From positions 1 through 64,000 of the IMG/VR virus record IMGVR_UViG_3300010157_000059: a stretch of DNA of 64,000 nucleotides, one strand, 5' to 3'. The notes below the pieces were generated by a model. That model did not search any database, had not been told where the DNA came from, and worked only from the letters and a program-made list of their open reading frames with translations. This DNA is from a virus. Made by a program: the position numbers and the translations under genes. Below, one piece after another: positions 41,837-48,290 of the stretch (positions are counted from its first letter, which is position 1; every line of letters starts with the position of its first letter).

Positions 41837-42210
41837 TGAAGTCGGAAGGTCAAAAGCAGTCTCTAAAGCACGAAAAGCGTTTAGAGAAAGCCCTCGGAGG
41901 CCAGCGTTCTGCTGGCTCCGGGGCCTTCTGGTCTCGTAAGGGTGATGTCAGGACTAATGACTTCTTGATTGAACACAAGTGGACAGGTAAGAAGTCTTTC
42001 ACTCTTAAATCAGATGTACTAGAAAAGATAGTTATGGAAGCTATCTTAGATAGTCGCATAGCCGCATTGGGGATATCTTTGAACGGCAAAAATTACGTGC
42101 TCTTGGAGGAACACGATTTTATTGAACTCCGAGAATTTAGAAATGAGCACGTATGTATGACGACAACGTCCCTTGGGCATGGCGATACGACGCCAAATGC
42201 AGAGGACTAG
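41836..42210 (+). CDS. PD-(D/E)xK nuclease, Holliday-junction-resolvase-like (124 aa)
   Basis: The core is KRLEKALGGQRSAGSGAFW, RKGDVRTNDFLIEHKWTG (Asp37, Glu46, Lys48) and YVLLEEHDFIEL. This is the active-site layout (D...ExK) of small phage resolvase/endonuclease proteins. The C-terminal 20 residues run into the overlapping WhiB gene and may be non-essential. It lies beside RecA, fitting junction resolution or DNA trimming. It may act with the RuvC-like protein at 45455. Confidence 0.7.
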   Translation: MKSEGQKQSLKHEKRLEKALGGQRSAGSGAFWSRKGDVRTNDFLIEHKWTGKKSFTLKSDVLEKIVMEAILDSRIAALGISLNGKNYVLLEEHDFIELREFRNEHVCMTTTSLGHGDTTPNAED

Positions 42211-42455
42211 ACACTGAACTTTTCTTTCCCCCCAGGGATAAGAATCTTTACGCACCCATAGCAGAAAAAGCTAAAGCAATTTGTTTTGGTTACGACGGTG
42301 AGCCGCCTTGCCCAGTCCGTAAAGACTGCCTAAAAGAGGCAATTAAAAATGACGAGCAACATGGTATCTTTGGCGGTTTGTCTCATCGTGAAAGAAACGC
42401 TATGGTTAGAAAATATAAAGATTCCGGTAAAACTTTGGATGAATGGTTGGAGTAA
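42153..42455 (+). CDS. WhiB-like regulator with widened Cys spacing (100 aa)
   Basis: WhiB features: WRYDAKCRGLDTELFFPP, four Cys (16, 44, 53, 59), and GIFGGLSHRER in place of G-[VI]-W-G-G. Between the second and third Cys there are eight residues (CFGYDGEPPC) and not the usual two. Iron-sulfur binding may still be possible. The ATG at 42153 overlaps the preceding nuclease gene by 58 bases. A second WhiB in one phage suggests different targets or timing. Confidence 0.8.
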   Translation: MYDDNVPWAWRYDAKCRGLDTELFFPPRDKNLYAPIAEKAKAICFGYDGEPPCPVRKDCLKEAIKNDEQHGIFGGLSHRERNAMVRKYKDSGKTLDEWLE

Positions 42456-42457
42456 AA

Positions 42458-43357
42458 ATGTCGCCTAAGCCGCAGACGATTGCAAGTAAAGAATTAAAAG
42501 CGTACCTAAATGCTAATAAAAGGGTCACACGTCTGACGGGGCCATTAGAGCGTTACATACTTACCCGTGACCCCGAATTTCGGGATCAATCATATCTACA
42601 TCCAAGTGACTTGATTAAGTCTGAATGGTGTGCACTACATGCCTATCATCAATTGACTGGCAATTATGTTGCCACCCAAGAGAAACCAACGCTTCGCTTA
42701 CAGTCAATCTTTGACGAAGGCCATGCCATCCACCACAAGTGGCAGTCATGGATCACAAAGATGGGCAACATGTACGGCCTTTGGGAATGCGTGTACTGCA
42801 ATGAATCTTTCTACGGTATTGCTCCAGATGGCTGCCAATTCTGTGATGAAGGCGGTTTAATCTACAAGGAAGTACCTTTATCGTCTGAAAAACATATGAT
42901 CCGGGGCCACTCCGATGGTTGGGTTAAAGGTTTGGGAGATGATTTCCTCATTGAAATTAAATCAATGGGGGCTGGCACAATTCGGATAGAAGCCCCAGGG
43001 CTACTAGCTGGTGCCAACGGTGACCTGGAAGCCGCGTGGAGGGCCATCAAACAGCCTTTCAGGTCACATATGCTTCAGGGTCAGGTTTACTTACACCTAT
43101 GCCACTTAATGGTAGAAGAAGGACTTGCGGAGTCCGCACCAGAGTCAATAGTATTTCTATACGAACTCAAAGCTAATCAGGACTACAAAGAGTTTGAGGT
43201 CCAGTATGACCCTGAATATGTAGCCGATGTATTTGAGAACGCTCTGGATGTAAAGTGGGCAGTTGACAACAAGCGCCCACCTGCATGTAATATAGACCCA
43301 GTCAAGGGTTGCAAGCGTTGCTCAACCTTTAGGGAGGAATCTAATGAAGTGGTCTGA
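42458..43357 (+). CDS. Cas4/RecB-like PD-(D/E)xK nuclease with zinc motifs (299 aa)
   Basis: ATG 42458 follows TTGGAGTAAAA. The nuclease core has IRGHSDGWVKG (Asp153), DFLIEIKSM (Glu166, Lys168) and a later LQGQVYLHL helix typical of RecB/Cas4. A CVYCNESFYG...CQFCDE knuckle sits before the core, and the C-terminus ends with CKRCSTF, so a metal cluster like that in Cas4 is possible. It would act as an exonuclease in recombination or end processing. There are no other Cas genes and no array. Confidence 0.75.
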   Translation: MSPKPQTIASKELKAYLNANKRVTRLTGPLERYILTRDPEFRDQSYLHPSDLIKSEWCALHAYHQLTGNYVATQEKPTLRLQSIFDEGHAIHHKWQSWITKMGNMYGLWECVYCNESFYGIAPDGCQFCDEGGLIYKEVPLSSEKHMIRGHSDGWVKGLGDDFLIEIKSMGAGTIRIEAPGLLAGANGDLEAAWRAIKQPFRSHMLQGQVYLHLCHLMVEEGLAESAPESIVFLYELKANQDYKEFEVQYDPEYVADVFENALDVKWAVDNKRPPACNIDPVKGCKRCSTFREESNEVV

Positions 43358-43526
43358 AGTAGATAATAGCCTTGAATATGCTTGGGAAGAAACTCGTCTC
43401 CTCAAAGAGGCTATAAAAAATATTCACAAAAAAATGACGCATATCTATGGTAAAGTTGCATGCACTGAGTGCGGACAAGCTTGGCCATGTCGTACAATTC
43501 AAGCTATAGGGGATACAAATGAGTAA
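43344..43526 (+). CDS. CxxC...PCxTI mini-protein, copy 1 (60 aa)
   Basis: GGGAGGAATCTA precedes the ATG, inside the end of the nuclease gene. A helical N-terminus (LEYAWEETRLLKEAIKNIHKK) is followed by ACTECGQAWPCRTIQAIGD. The Cys pattern CxxC-x5-C and the PCxTI end recur in two proteins at 45001 and 45255. A small zinc-binding protein of unknown function. Confidence 0.65.
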   Translation: MKWSEVDNSLEYAWEETRLLKEAIKNIHKKMTHIYGKVACTECGQAWPCRTIQAIGDTNE

Positions 43527-43998
43527 CAGTTCACACGCATTAAACTCACTCAGCACTAAGGGGTTTAAGATTCCGATTAAACCTACATACGAAATTCCAG
43601 ATCTTCCTAGGGACATTACAGAACTTGATGATGATGATCTTATGGAACTTTTTGTTACACTAACTAGTTGGACAGACTACGTTGCCCCACAAGTTGCTGT
43701 GTCAGCAATTGACGAGCGTGAGTGCGATCGTCTAGTATCTGTATTAGAGGCAACAGCCATGATTAATAATTGGAAAGGTGGTAGCGGTGATCGCATTACT
43801 ATTGCTAAAGCACATATTCTCCTCGACCCACGGGTTACGGACGCACGTAAAGAACTTGATGAAAAACATGCCTACCGAAAATTGGTAGAAACCTTGTTAC
43901 AAAATCTAGAACGCGATGCCGCATTAGTTTCTCGTGAACTAACCCGGCGTACATCAGACAATGGAGTTAAGAACCGCTCACGGAGGTACACGGTATAG
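43519..43998 (+). CDS. Conserved-looking phage hypothetical (159 aa)
   Basis: The segment ITELDDDDLMELFVTLTSWTDYVAPQVA followed by a long helical coil (AHILLDPRVTDARKELDEKHAYRKL) is a pattern I have seen in other actinophage recombination clusters, but no function is known to me. Overlaps the genes on both sides. It could be a recombination mediator or DNA-end accessory protein; this is context only. Confidence 0.65.
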   Translation: MSNSSHALNSLSTKGFKIPIKPTYEIPDLPRDITELDDDDLMELFVTLTSWTDYVAPQVAVSAIDERECDRLVSVLEATAMINNWKGGSGDRITIAKAHILLDPRVTDARKELDEKHAYRKLVETLLQNLERDAALVSRELTRRTSDNGVKNRSRRYTV

Positions 43999-44477
43999 TG
44001 AATGCAAAAATTTCAACGACTTACGCTACTAGTACTAGTAGAAGTACTATTAGTAGTTCTAGCTATAAACAGGCACAATACGCCACCGCTACTGTCGTCG
44101 CCCCAGCAGTTGATGTAAAAGGGGTTAAAGTTTTAACGGTAGAGGATGTTGAAGAGGTGGCACAGATGTTACACAATCTTTTGCAAGATTCATTAATTAC
44201 TTGTGAGGAAGATTGTTGCATTGAGGAGAGTAATAAAATAGACTTTACTGATATAAGCCTTAATATAATTAAGCTCATTACTGCCGATTACTCTATTGGT
44301 GTAGAAGAAAAACAACAATTAATGAGTAAGTTAGCAGCTACTCAACTTGACCTTAGTAACCTTAAAAAACAAATGATTATGTCTAATCATAAAGAAGCCG
44401 AGGGTTTGCACGAAAAACGGTTAAATAATTTTAAAAGCCGTAGTTATAACAACCCTTATATTGAAGAAAAGCAATGA
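43998..44477 (+). CDS. Hypothetical protein (159 aa)
   Basis: GTG start overlapping the previous TAG, with CGGAGGTACACGGTATA upstream. The N-terminus is Ser/Thr-rich (TSTSRSTISSSSYKQAQY), and the rest is helical (VEDVEEVAQMLHNLLQDSL, KQQLMSKLAATQLDLSNLKKQ). The protein contains a CEEDCC cluster in the middle. Not recognised. Overlaps the kinase gene by four bases. Confidence 0.6.
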   Translation: MNAKISTTYATSTSRSTISSSSYKQAQYATATVVAPAVDVKGVKVLTVEDVEEVAQMLHNLLQDSLITCEEDCCIEESNKIDFTDISLNIIKLITADYSIGVEEKQQLMSKLAATQLDLSNLKKQMIMSNHKEAEGLHEKRLNNFKSRSYNNPYIEEKQ

Positions 44478-45004
44478 TAATTGGGGTGTCAGGTTACGCT
44501 CAGTCCGGTAAGGATGAGATAGCTAAATTTGCTTTAGAATACGGGTTTAATCGTGCAGCTTTTGCAGATACCCTGCGGGAAGCTATTGTAGCTTTAAACC
44601 CTTTGATTGGTGTAGGGGTGCGTGCTAACGATCTTGTAATGTTAATGGGTTGGGAAAAAGCTAAACGTCTGAGCCCAGAACTACGTATGCTATTACAACG
44701 TATGGGTACAGAAGCTGGTCGTGAAATCTTTGGGGAAAACATTTGGGTTGATAAAACTCTAGGAGGGTTAGATCCTTCTAAGAACTACATCATTACCGAT
44801 GTACGCTATAAGAATGAGGCAGACGCTATCCGTAACCTAGGTGGTCAGATGTGGCGTGTAAAGCGTCCAGGCACTGGCCCAGTAAACAAGCACAAGTCTG
44901 AGGTAGACCTAGACGATTATACTTTTGACTTTACAATTAAAAATGACGGTGACTTAGAAAATCTAAAGCACCTAGTAGACAAGATGATGTTGGTAGTAGC
45001 ATGA
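44474..45004 (+). CDS. Deoxynucleoside monophosphate kinase-like (176 aa)
   Basis: P-loop GYAQSGKD (residues 7-14), then FADTLREAI and LRMLLQRMGTEAGREIFGENIWV, and YIITDVRYKNEADAI. This is the T4 gp1-type dNMP kinase pattern. It would phosphorylate dNMPs from degraded host DNA or de novo synthesis for phage replication, along with the B12-dependent reductase at 60865. ATGA overlaps on both sides. Confidence 0.82.
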   Translation: MIIGVSGYAQSGKDEIAKFALEYGFNRAAFADTLREAIVALNPLIGVGVRANDLVMLMGWEKAKRLSPELRMLLQRMGTEAGREIFGENIWVDKTLGGLDPSKNYIITDVRYKNEADAIRNLGGQMWRVKRPGTGPVNKHKSEVDLDDYTFDFTIKNDGDLENLKHLVDKMMLVVA

Positions 45005-45258
45005 GTGACAAGATTGAAACTATTGATGTAGGCAAAGTGGATTGGAACAAGACGGCTGTTCAGTACATGGAACTAAACAAGCAAAAGACTGAAGCCATTC
45101 AGCGTGTGCGTGAATTGCATAAATCAGTTACGCAAGACAACGCTGCTTGTGGTGACATAGATTGCTGTGGCAGTTATGAAGAGTACGAACAATGTGCTGA
45201 CTGCTTTAGTGCCTACCCCTGCGACACTATCAAAGCGTTAGACGGTGAGCAGGAATGA
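45001..45258 (+). CDS. CxxC...PCxTI mini-protein, copy 2 (85 aa)
   Basis: A helical start (VQYMELNKQKTEAIQRVREL) leads to a Cys-rich end: CGDIDCCGSYEEYEQCADC and PCDTIKALDGEQ. It shares the VRELHK stretch and the PCDTI(K/R)ALDGEQ end with the next gene, so the two arose by tandem duplication. Probably zinc-binding. ATGA overlap with both neighbours. Confidence 0.7.
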   Translation: MSDKIETIDVGKVDWNKTAVQYMELNKQKTEAIQRVRELHKSVTQDNAACGDIDCCGSYEEYEQCADCFSAYPCDTIKALDGEQE

Positions 45259-45455
45259 CGATTAAAAGCGAGGGACTCGCAAAAGAATATATTCAAATGG
45301 CAAAATCTATTCATCGTGTGCGTGAACTGCATAAGCCAAGTGAAACGCTTGGAATTTGGGATGTAGTTTGTTCAGTCTGCATGGAGGGCGATGACCCTGC
45401 TGATTATGTTGAATACCCATGCGACACCATTAGAGCGTTAGACGGTGAACAGTAA
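45255..45455 (+). CDS. CxxC...PCxTI mini-protein, copy 3 (66 aa)
   Basis: It has SIHRVRELHKPSETLG, CSVCMEGDDPADYVEY and PCDTIRALDGEQ. It is a direct tandem paralogue of the previous gene, about 200 bp apart, with matching DNA stretches around 45217-45250 and 45417-45450. A CxxC pair plus a third Cys can make part of a zinc site. Function unknown. Confidence 0.7.
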   Translation: MTIKSEGLAKEYIQMAKSIHRVRELHKPSETLGIWDVVCSVCMEGDDPADYVEYPCDTIRALDGEQ

Positions 45456-46000
45456 TGGGCGTTAAAGTATTTGGAGTTCCAAACCTTAAAGGCCCAGTAT
45501 GGGTTGGGGTCGATCAGTCATACTCAGGGTTTGCCATTACTGCTATAGACAAAGATGGAAACTACTACACGGAGGTAAAAAAGATTGAAGGAACTGGCGT
45601 GGAGCGTCTTCACCGGGCTCGTCTCTTTTTACTTGGGTTTCTTAGTGGGTACATGGTTGATGCGATTGCCATTGAAGGGTACGCGTTTGGGAGCCAAATG
45701 GCAAACATGGCAGGAGAACTCGGAGGAATGATCCGACTAGCATTGTTTGACAGCTATAGGTTTGTTAATGAATCCTCAGCGTTCCCACTAGTTGTTCCTC
45801 CTACTAGTCTAAAGAAGTACATCACAGGTAAAGGTACTGGCATTAAAAAAAATCAAATCTTACTATCTGTGTACAAAAAATGGGATGTAGAGTTTCACGA
45901 CGACAATGCCGCAGACTCCTATGGCCTAGCTCGCATAGTTCGTAACCAGCATGACTTTGAGTATGAAAAAGAAGTTTACGATAAGTTAACTGGCAAATAA
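45455..46000 (+). CDS. RuvC-like Holliday-junction resolvase (181 aa)
   Basis: RNase H-fold motifs: VWVGVDQSYSG (Asp20), AIAIEGYAFG (Glu74), and HDDNAADSYGLA (Asp149/150 and Asp154). A PTSLKKYITGKGTGIKKNQI segment is typical of RuvC relatives of phages and of poxvirus-type resolvases. It cuts four-way junctions before packaging. Starts by TAATG overlap. Confidence 0.82.
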   Translation: MGVKVFGVPNLKGPVWVGVDQSYSGFAITAIDKDGNYYTEVKKIEGTGVERLHRARLFLLGFLSGYMVDAIAIEGYAFGSQMANMAGELGGMIRLALFDSYRFVNESSAFPLVVPPTSLKKYITGKGTGIKKNQILLSVYKKWDVEFHDDNAADSYGLARIVRNQHDFEYEKEVYDKLTGK

Positions 46001-46055
46001 TGGTAGGGTTTCCTTGAGGGCGCTCCAATAATCGAAACCATAAGGAATACTAATC

Positions 46056-46337
46056 GTGAGCGAAACACAAGAAGAAGAAAAATTTTTGCGGGTAAGCGGT
46101 GGATCTAATCCACAAGCTGTAGGGTCTGCTATAGCCCATGCGTTATATGAAAACCCTGTAATTAAAGTTCGTGCAGTAGGTGCTTCGGCAGTAAATCAAG
46201 CTGTTAAAGCTATTGCAATTGCCCGAGGGTATGTGGCCCCAAGAGGTTTAGATTTAGTTTGTAAGCCTGGATTTACATCTGTTGACTCCAGAGAAGGCAC
46301 CATATCAGCAATTGTGTTTACAATTACTGCAAGTTAA
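46056..46337 (+). CDS. SpoVS-like protein (93 aa)
   Basis: GTG start with TAAGGAATAC upstream. The chain has LRVSGGSNPQAVGSAIAHAL, then IKVRAVGASAVNQAVKAIAI, ARGYVAPRGLDL and GTISAIVFTITAS. This is the SpoVS family, an Alba-like fold, named for a Bacillus protein that affects sporulation and septation. In hosts it is thought to bind nucleic acid. A copy in a phage may modulate host nucleoid or RNA; that is inference. The conservation of the AVNQAVKAIAIARG core is striking. Confidence 0.88.
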   Translation: MSETQEEEKFLRVSGGSNPQAVGSAIAHALYENPVIKVRAVGASAVNQAVKAIAIARGYVAPRGLDLVCKPGFTSVDSREGTISAIVFTITAS

Positions 46338-46403
46338 CGCTGATAATATGCCTGGTAAAGCTTACGGTTTAGGTATCAACTCTCTATTTAGAATGAGGTA
46401 AAA

Positions 46404-46772
46404 ATGGCTAATTCGTCAGAAGACGTTGACGCAGCCCTGGCCGGTATGGCACAGGTTGGTGCTCCCCGTGAGCCAATGGGTACATCTGCAATTGACACTA
46501 CTTACTACGCTTCAGGAAATACTGGTAATCAGCACCTAATGCCACGTGGTAATGTTCAAGCAGGAGACCCTACAATTTCTAACAAGGCTATCCGTCCACA
46601 GGTTATGCTTGGTGCAGATCGTATGGGCGCTAAGTACACCGTCTTTACTAACCTAGTTCAGTCAAACGCCCCAGAAGCAGGCGCAACTCAGGCAAATGGC
46701 CGCATTGTTAAAGCCTCTACAAACCGTAGCCGTGGTGGATTCGATGATGGTATGGGTACGTCTTACCTGTAA
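46404..46772 (+). CDS. Hypothetical protein, disordered (122 aa)
   Basis: Gly/Ala/Asn-rich and likely unfolded in isolation (TTYYASGNTGNQHLMPRGN, AGATQANGRIVKASTNRSRGG). Not recognised. Composition resembles virion-associated accessory proteins. A GATGAGGTAAAA-type ribosome-binding site precedes the ATG. It has a hairpin after it and stands between the SpoVS-like gene and the next transcript. Confidence 0.55.
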   Translation: MANSSEDVDAALAGMAQVGAPREPMGTSAIDTTYYASGNTGNQHLMPRGNVQAGDPTISNKAIRPQVMLGADRMGAKYTVFTNLVQSNAPEAGATQANGRIVKASTNRSRGGFDDGMGTSYL

Positions 46773-46795
46773 GATATAAGTAAATACATATGTGA

Positions 46796-46815
46796 GGTAG
46801 CCCTTCGGGGCTATC
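46796..46815 (+). other. UUCG-capped hairpin
   Basis: An 8-bp stem (46796-46803 with 46808-46815, one G-T wobble) closed by a TTCG tetraloop 24 bases after a stop codon. No T-tract follows (TACACTAATC), so it is either a weak terminator or an RNA stabiliser. Confidence 0.55.
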
Positions 46816-46848
46816 TACACTAATCGGGATAATAATTGGAGGTATACT

Positions 46849-47088
46849 GTGCTATCAACCGCACTTAGGGCATATAGAACTAGTAAGAAGAACGAGCGCA
46901 AGCTCTGTGTAATAGCCCAATGGGTAGAAACGCTTTTAGAAGAAGATACTTCAAGTTTTGAAGAAGCATTAACAGATTATTCTATTTCTAATAGACAATT
47001 ACTTAATATTTTAAAATCAGTGGGGGCTCCATTTAGCTTAGAAGCACTCCGTAAACACCGTAATCAGGAGTGCCCATGCCAAGCTTAG
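46849..47088 (+). CDS. Small HTH-like protein (79 aa)
   Basis: GTG start with TGGAGGTATACT upstream. The chain is helical (RKLCVIAQWVETLLEEDT, FEEALTDYSISNRQLLNILKSVG, then FSLEALRKHRNQECPC). The second and third helices look like a helix-turn-helix, as in small DNA-binding adaptors, and the C-terminus has a CPC pair. Overlaps the phosphoesterase gene. DNA binding is inferred; I considered a small-terminase role but nothing in the surroundings supports it. Confidence 0.55.
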   Translation: MLSTALRAYRTSKKNERKLCVIAQWVETLLEEDTSSFEEALTDYSISNRQLLNILKSVGAPFSLEALRKHRNQECPCQA

Positions 47089-48089
47089 GCGTTGAACTAG
47101 CCAAGCTACGTAAAGAGATGGCGTTTGATGGTCCAGAGTGGCCAGTAGTACAGCCAGCAAAGCCTATAGTAATCAAGCAACCTGCAAAACCTAAGAAAAC
47201 TCCTGCCCTAACAGGTGGCTGGAAGACTGCAGTTATCTTGCCTGACCCACAGATTGGTTACCGCCAGTTTGAGGATAGCACTCTAGATCCTTTTCATGAT
47301 GAAGCTGCTATGAATGTAGCCCTGCAGATTCTTAATGCTGAACAGCATGAGAGTGGTGTGCACCAGGTAGTAAATCTGGGGGATTACATTGATCTTCCAG
47401 CACAGGGCAAGTATGAGCAGGAAGCTGCTTTTGCCTTTACTACTCAGCATGCAATTGACCGTGGTAGTTTATTTGCTGCTCAACAACGTGCTTATGCTCC
47501 ATATGCAAAAATTATTATCCTTGAGGGTAATCACGATCGCCGTATGCAGAAGTTTGTACAGGCTAATGCACTGTCAGCTTTTGGCCTACGCCGTGCTAAC
47601 ACACCCACGTCTTGGCCGGTAATGTCTATGCCTTACCTGCTACGCCTAGAGGACTTTGACGTAGACTACATTGATGCCTACCCAGCAGGTATGTGGTGGA
47701 TTAACGACAAGCTACGTGCTATCCATGGTGACAAGGTGAACTCTGGTGGCTCAACAGCCATGAAGTACACCAATGAGATGCCACATATCTCTACAGTATT
47801 TGGGCACATTCACCGCCAAGAGATCCAGTCAAAGACTACCTTTGACCGTGAGGGTAAAGTTAAAGCTATGGCTATTAGCCCAGGCTGCCTATGCCGTATC
47901 GATGGTCACGTACCTAGTGTCAAGGGCTCTACAGATTCTAACGGCAAGCCAGTAACATACTGGGAGAACTGGCAGCAAGGTATTGCAGTCATTCGTTACA
48001 AGGATGAAGGCTCATTCCATGTGGATCTAGTCCATATTGATGAAGGCAAAACTCTCTATAAAGGACAAGAATTTATCTCTAAAGTCTGA
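47076..48089 (+). CDS. Metallophosphoesterase (337 aa)
   Basis: I choose ATG 47076 (CAGGAG six bases upstream) over GTG 47070. Calcineurin-like motifs are present: LPDPQIGYR (Asp57), NLGDYID (Asp103), EGNHDRR (Asn152, His153), IHGDK, and FGHIHR (His244, His246). The first 45 residues are a Lys/Pro linker (AKPIVIKQPAKPKKTP). Phage enzymes of this type may act on DNA ends, nucleotides or protein phosphates; the substrate is not visible. Confidence 0.85.
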   Translation: MPSLGVELAKLRKEMAFDGPEWPVVQPAKPIVIKQPAKPKKTPALTGGWKTAVILPDPQIGYRQFEDSTLDPFHDEAAMNVALQILNAEQHESGVHQVVNLGDYIDLPAQGKYEQEAAFAFTTQHAIDRGSLFAAQQRAYAPYAKIIILEGNHDRRMQKFVQANALSAFGLRRANTPTSWPVMSMPYLLRLEDFDVDYIDAYPAGMWWINDKLRAIHGDKVNSGGSTAMKYTNEMPHISTVFGHIHRQEIQSKTTFDREGKVKAMAISPGCLCRIDGHVPSVKGSTDSNGKPVTYWENWQQGIAVIRYKDEGSFHVDLVHIDEGKTLYKGQEFISKV

Positions 48090-48108
48090 TAAAGTATAAA
48101 TAATTGTT

Positions 48109-48133
48109 GGGCCCGGTCTTAGGATGCGGGCCC
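48109..48133 (+). other. GC-rich hairpin upstream of tRNA-like RNA
   Basis: A 7-bp perfect stem GGGCCCG/CGGGCCC (48109-48115 with 48127-48133), 11-base loop, sits between the phosphoesterase stop and the tRNA-like element. No T-tract follows. It may be part of the same RNA, a processing signal, or a pause site. Confidence 0.5.
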
Positions 48134-48139
48134 GATCTC

Positions 48140-48211
48140 GGCATAGTAGTCCAAGTTAGAGACCGCCTATACAACGGAGGGAATGTGCAGGTTCAAGTCC
48201 TGCCTATGCCA
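48140..48211 (+). ncRNA. tRNA-like element (possible degenerate tRNA)
   Basis: The ends look exactly like a tRNA: a perfect 7-bp acceptor stem (48140-48146 with 48204-48210), a perfect 5-bp T stem (48187-48191 with 48199-48203) with a TTCAAGT loop, TA at positions 8-9 and a following A. The middle does not fit: the D stem has three pairs (GTC/GAC) with no GG in its loop, and the anticodon stem has mismatches or an eight- or nine-base loop. No CCA is encoded. So it is either a decayed tRNA, an atypical tRNA, or a tRNA mimic. A terminator follows within six bases, so it is likely transcribed. Confidence 0.55.
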
Positions 48212-48216
48212 CTCAG

Positions 48217-48253
48217 ACCCACACCTCTGTACGCATGTGTGGGTTTCTTTTTA
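48217..48253 (+). terminator. Rho-independent terminator after tRNA-like RNA
   Basis: A perfect 8-bp stem (48217-48224 with 48237-48244), a 12-base loop, and TTCTTTTT. Marks the end of the transcript that carries the tRNA-like element. Confidence 0.88.
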
Positions 48254-48290
48254 GCCGTACAACTCTCAATAATTAAAGGAAAATGAGAGT

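Noticed and set aside
46796-46815. Rho-independent terminator
   Set aside because: Good UUCG hairpin but no U-tract after it, so it is listed only as a hairpin.
46849-47088. Small terminase subunit
   Set aside because: The HTH-like pattern is weak, no large terminase lies next to it, and the neighbour is a metallophosphoesterase.
48091-48253. tmRNA
   Set aside because: Only about 72 bases lie between the acceptor halves and no peptide-tag reading frame or long pseudoknot region is present.
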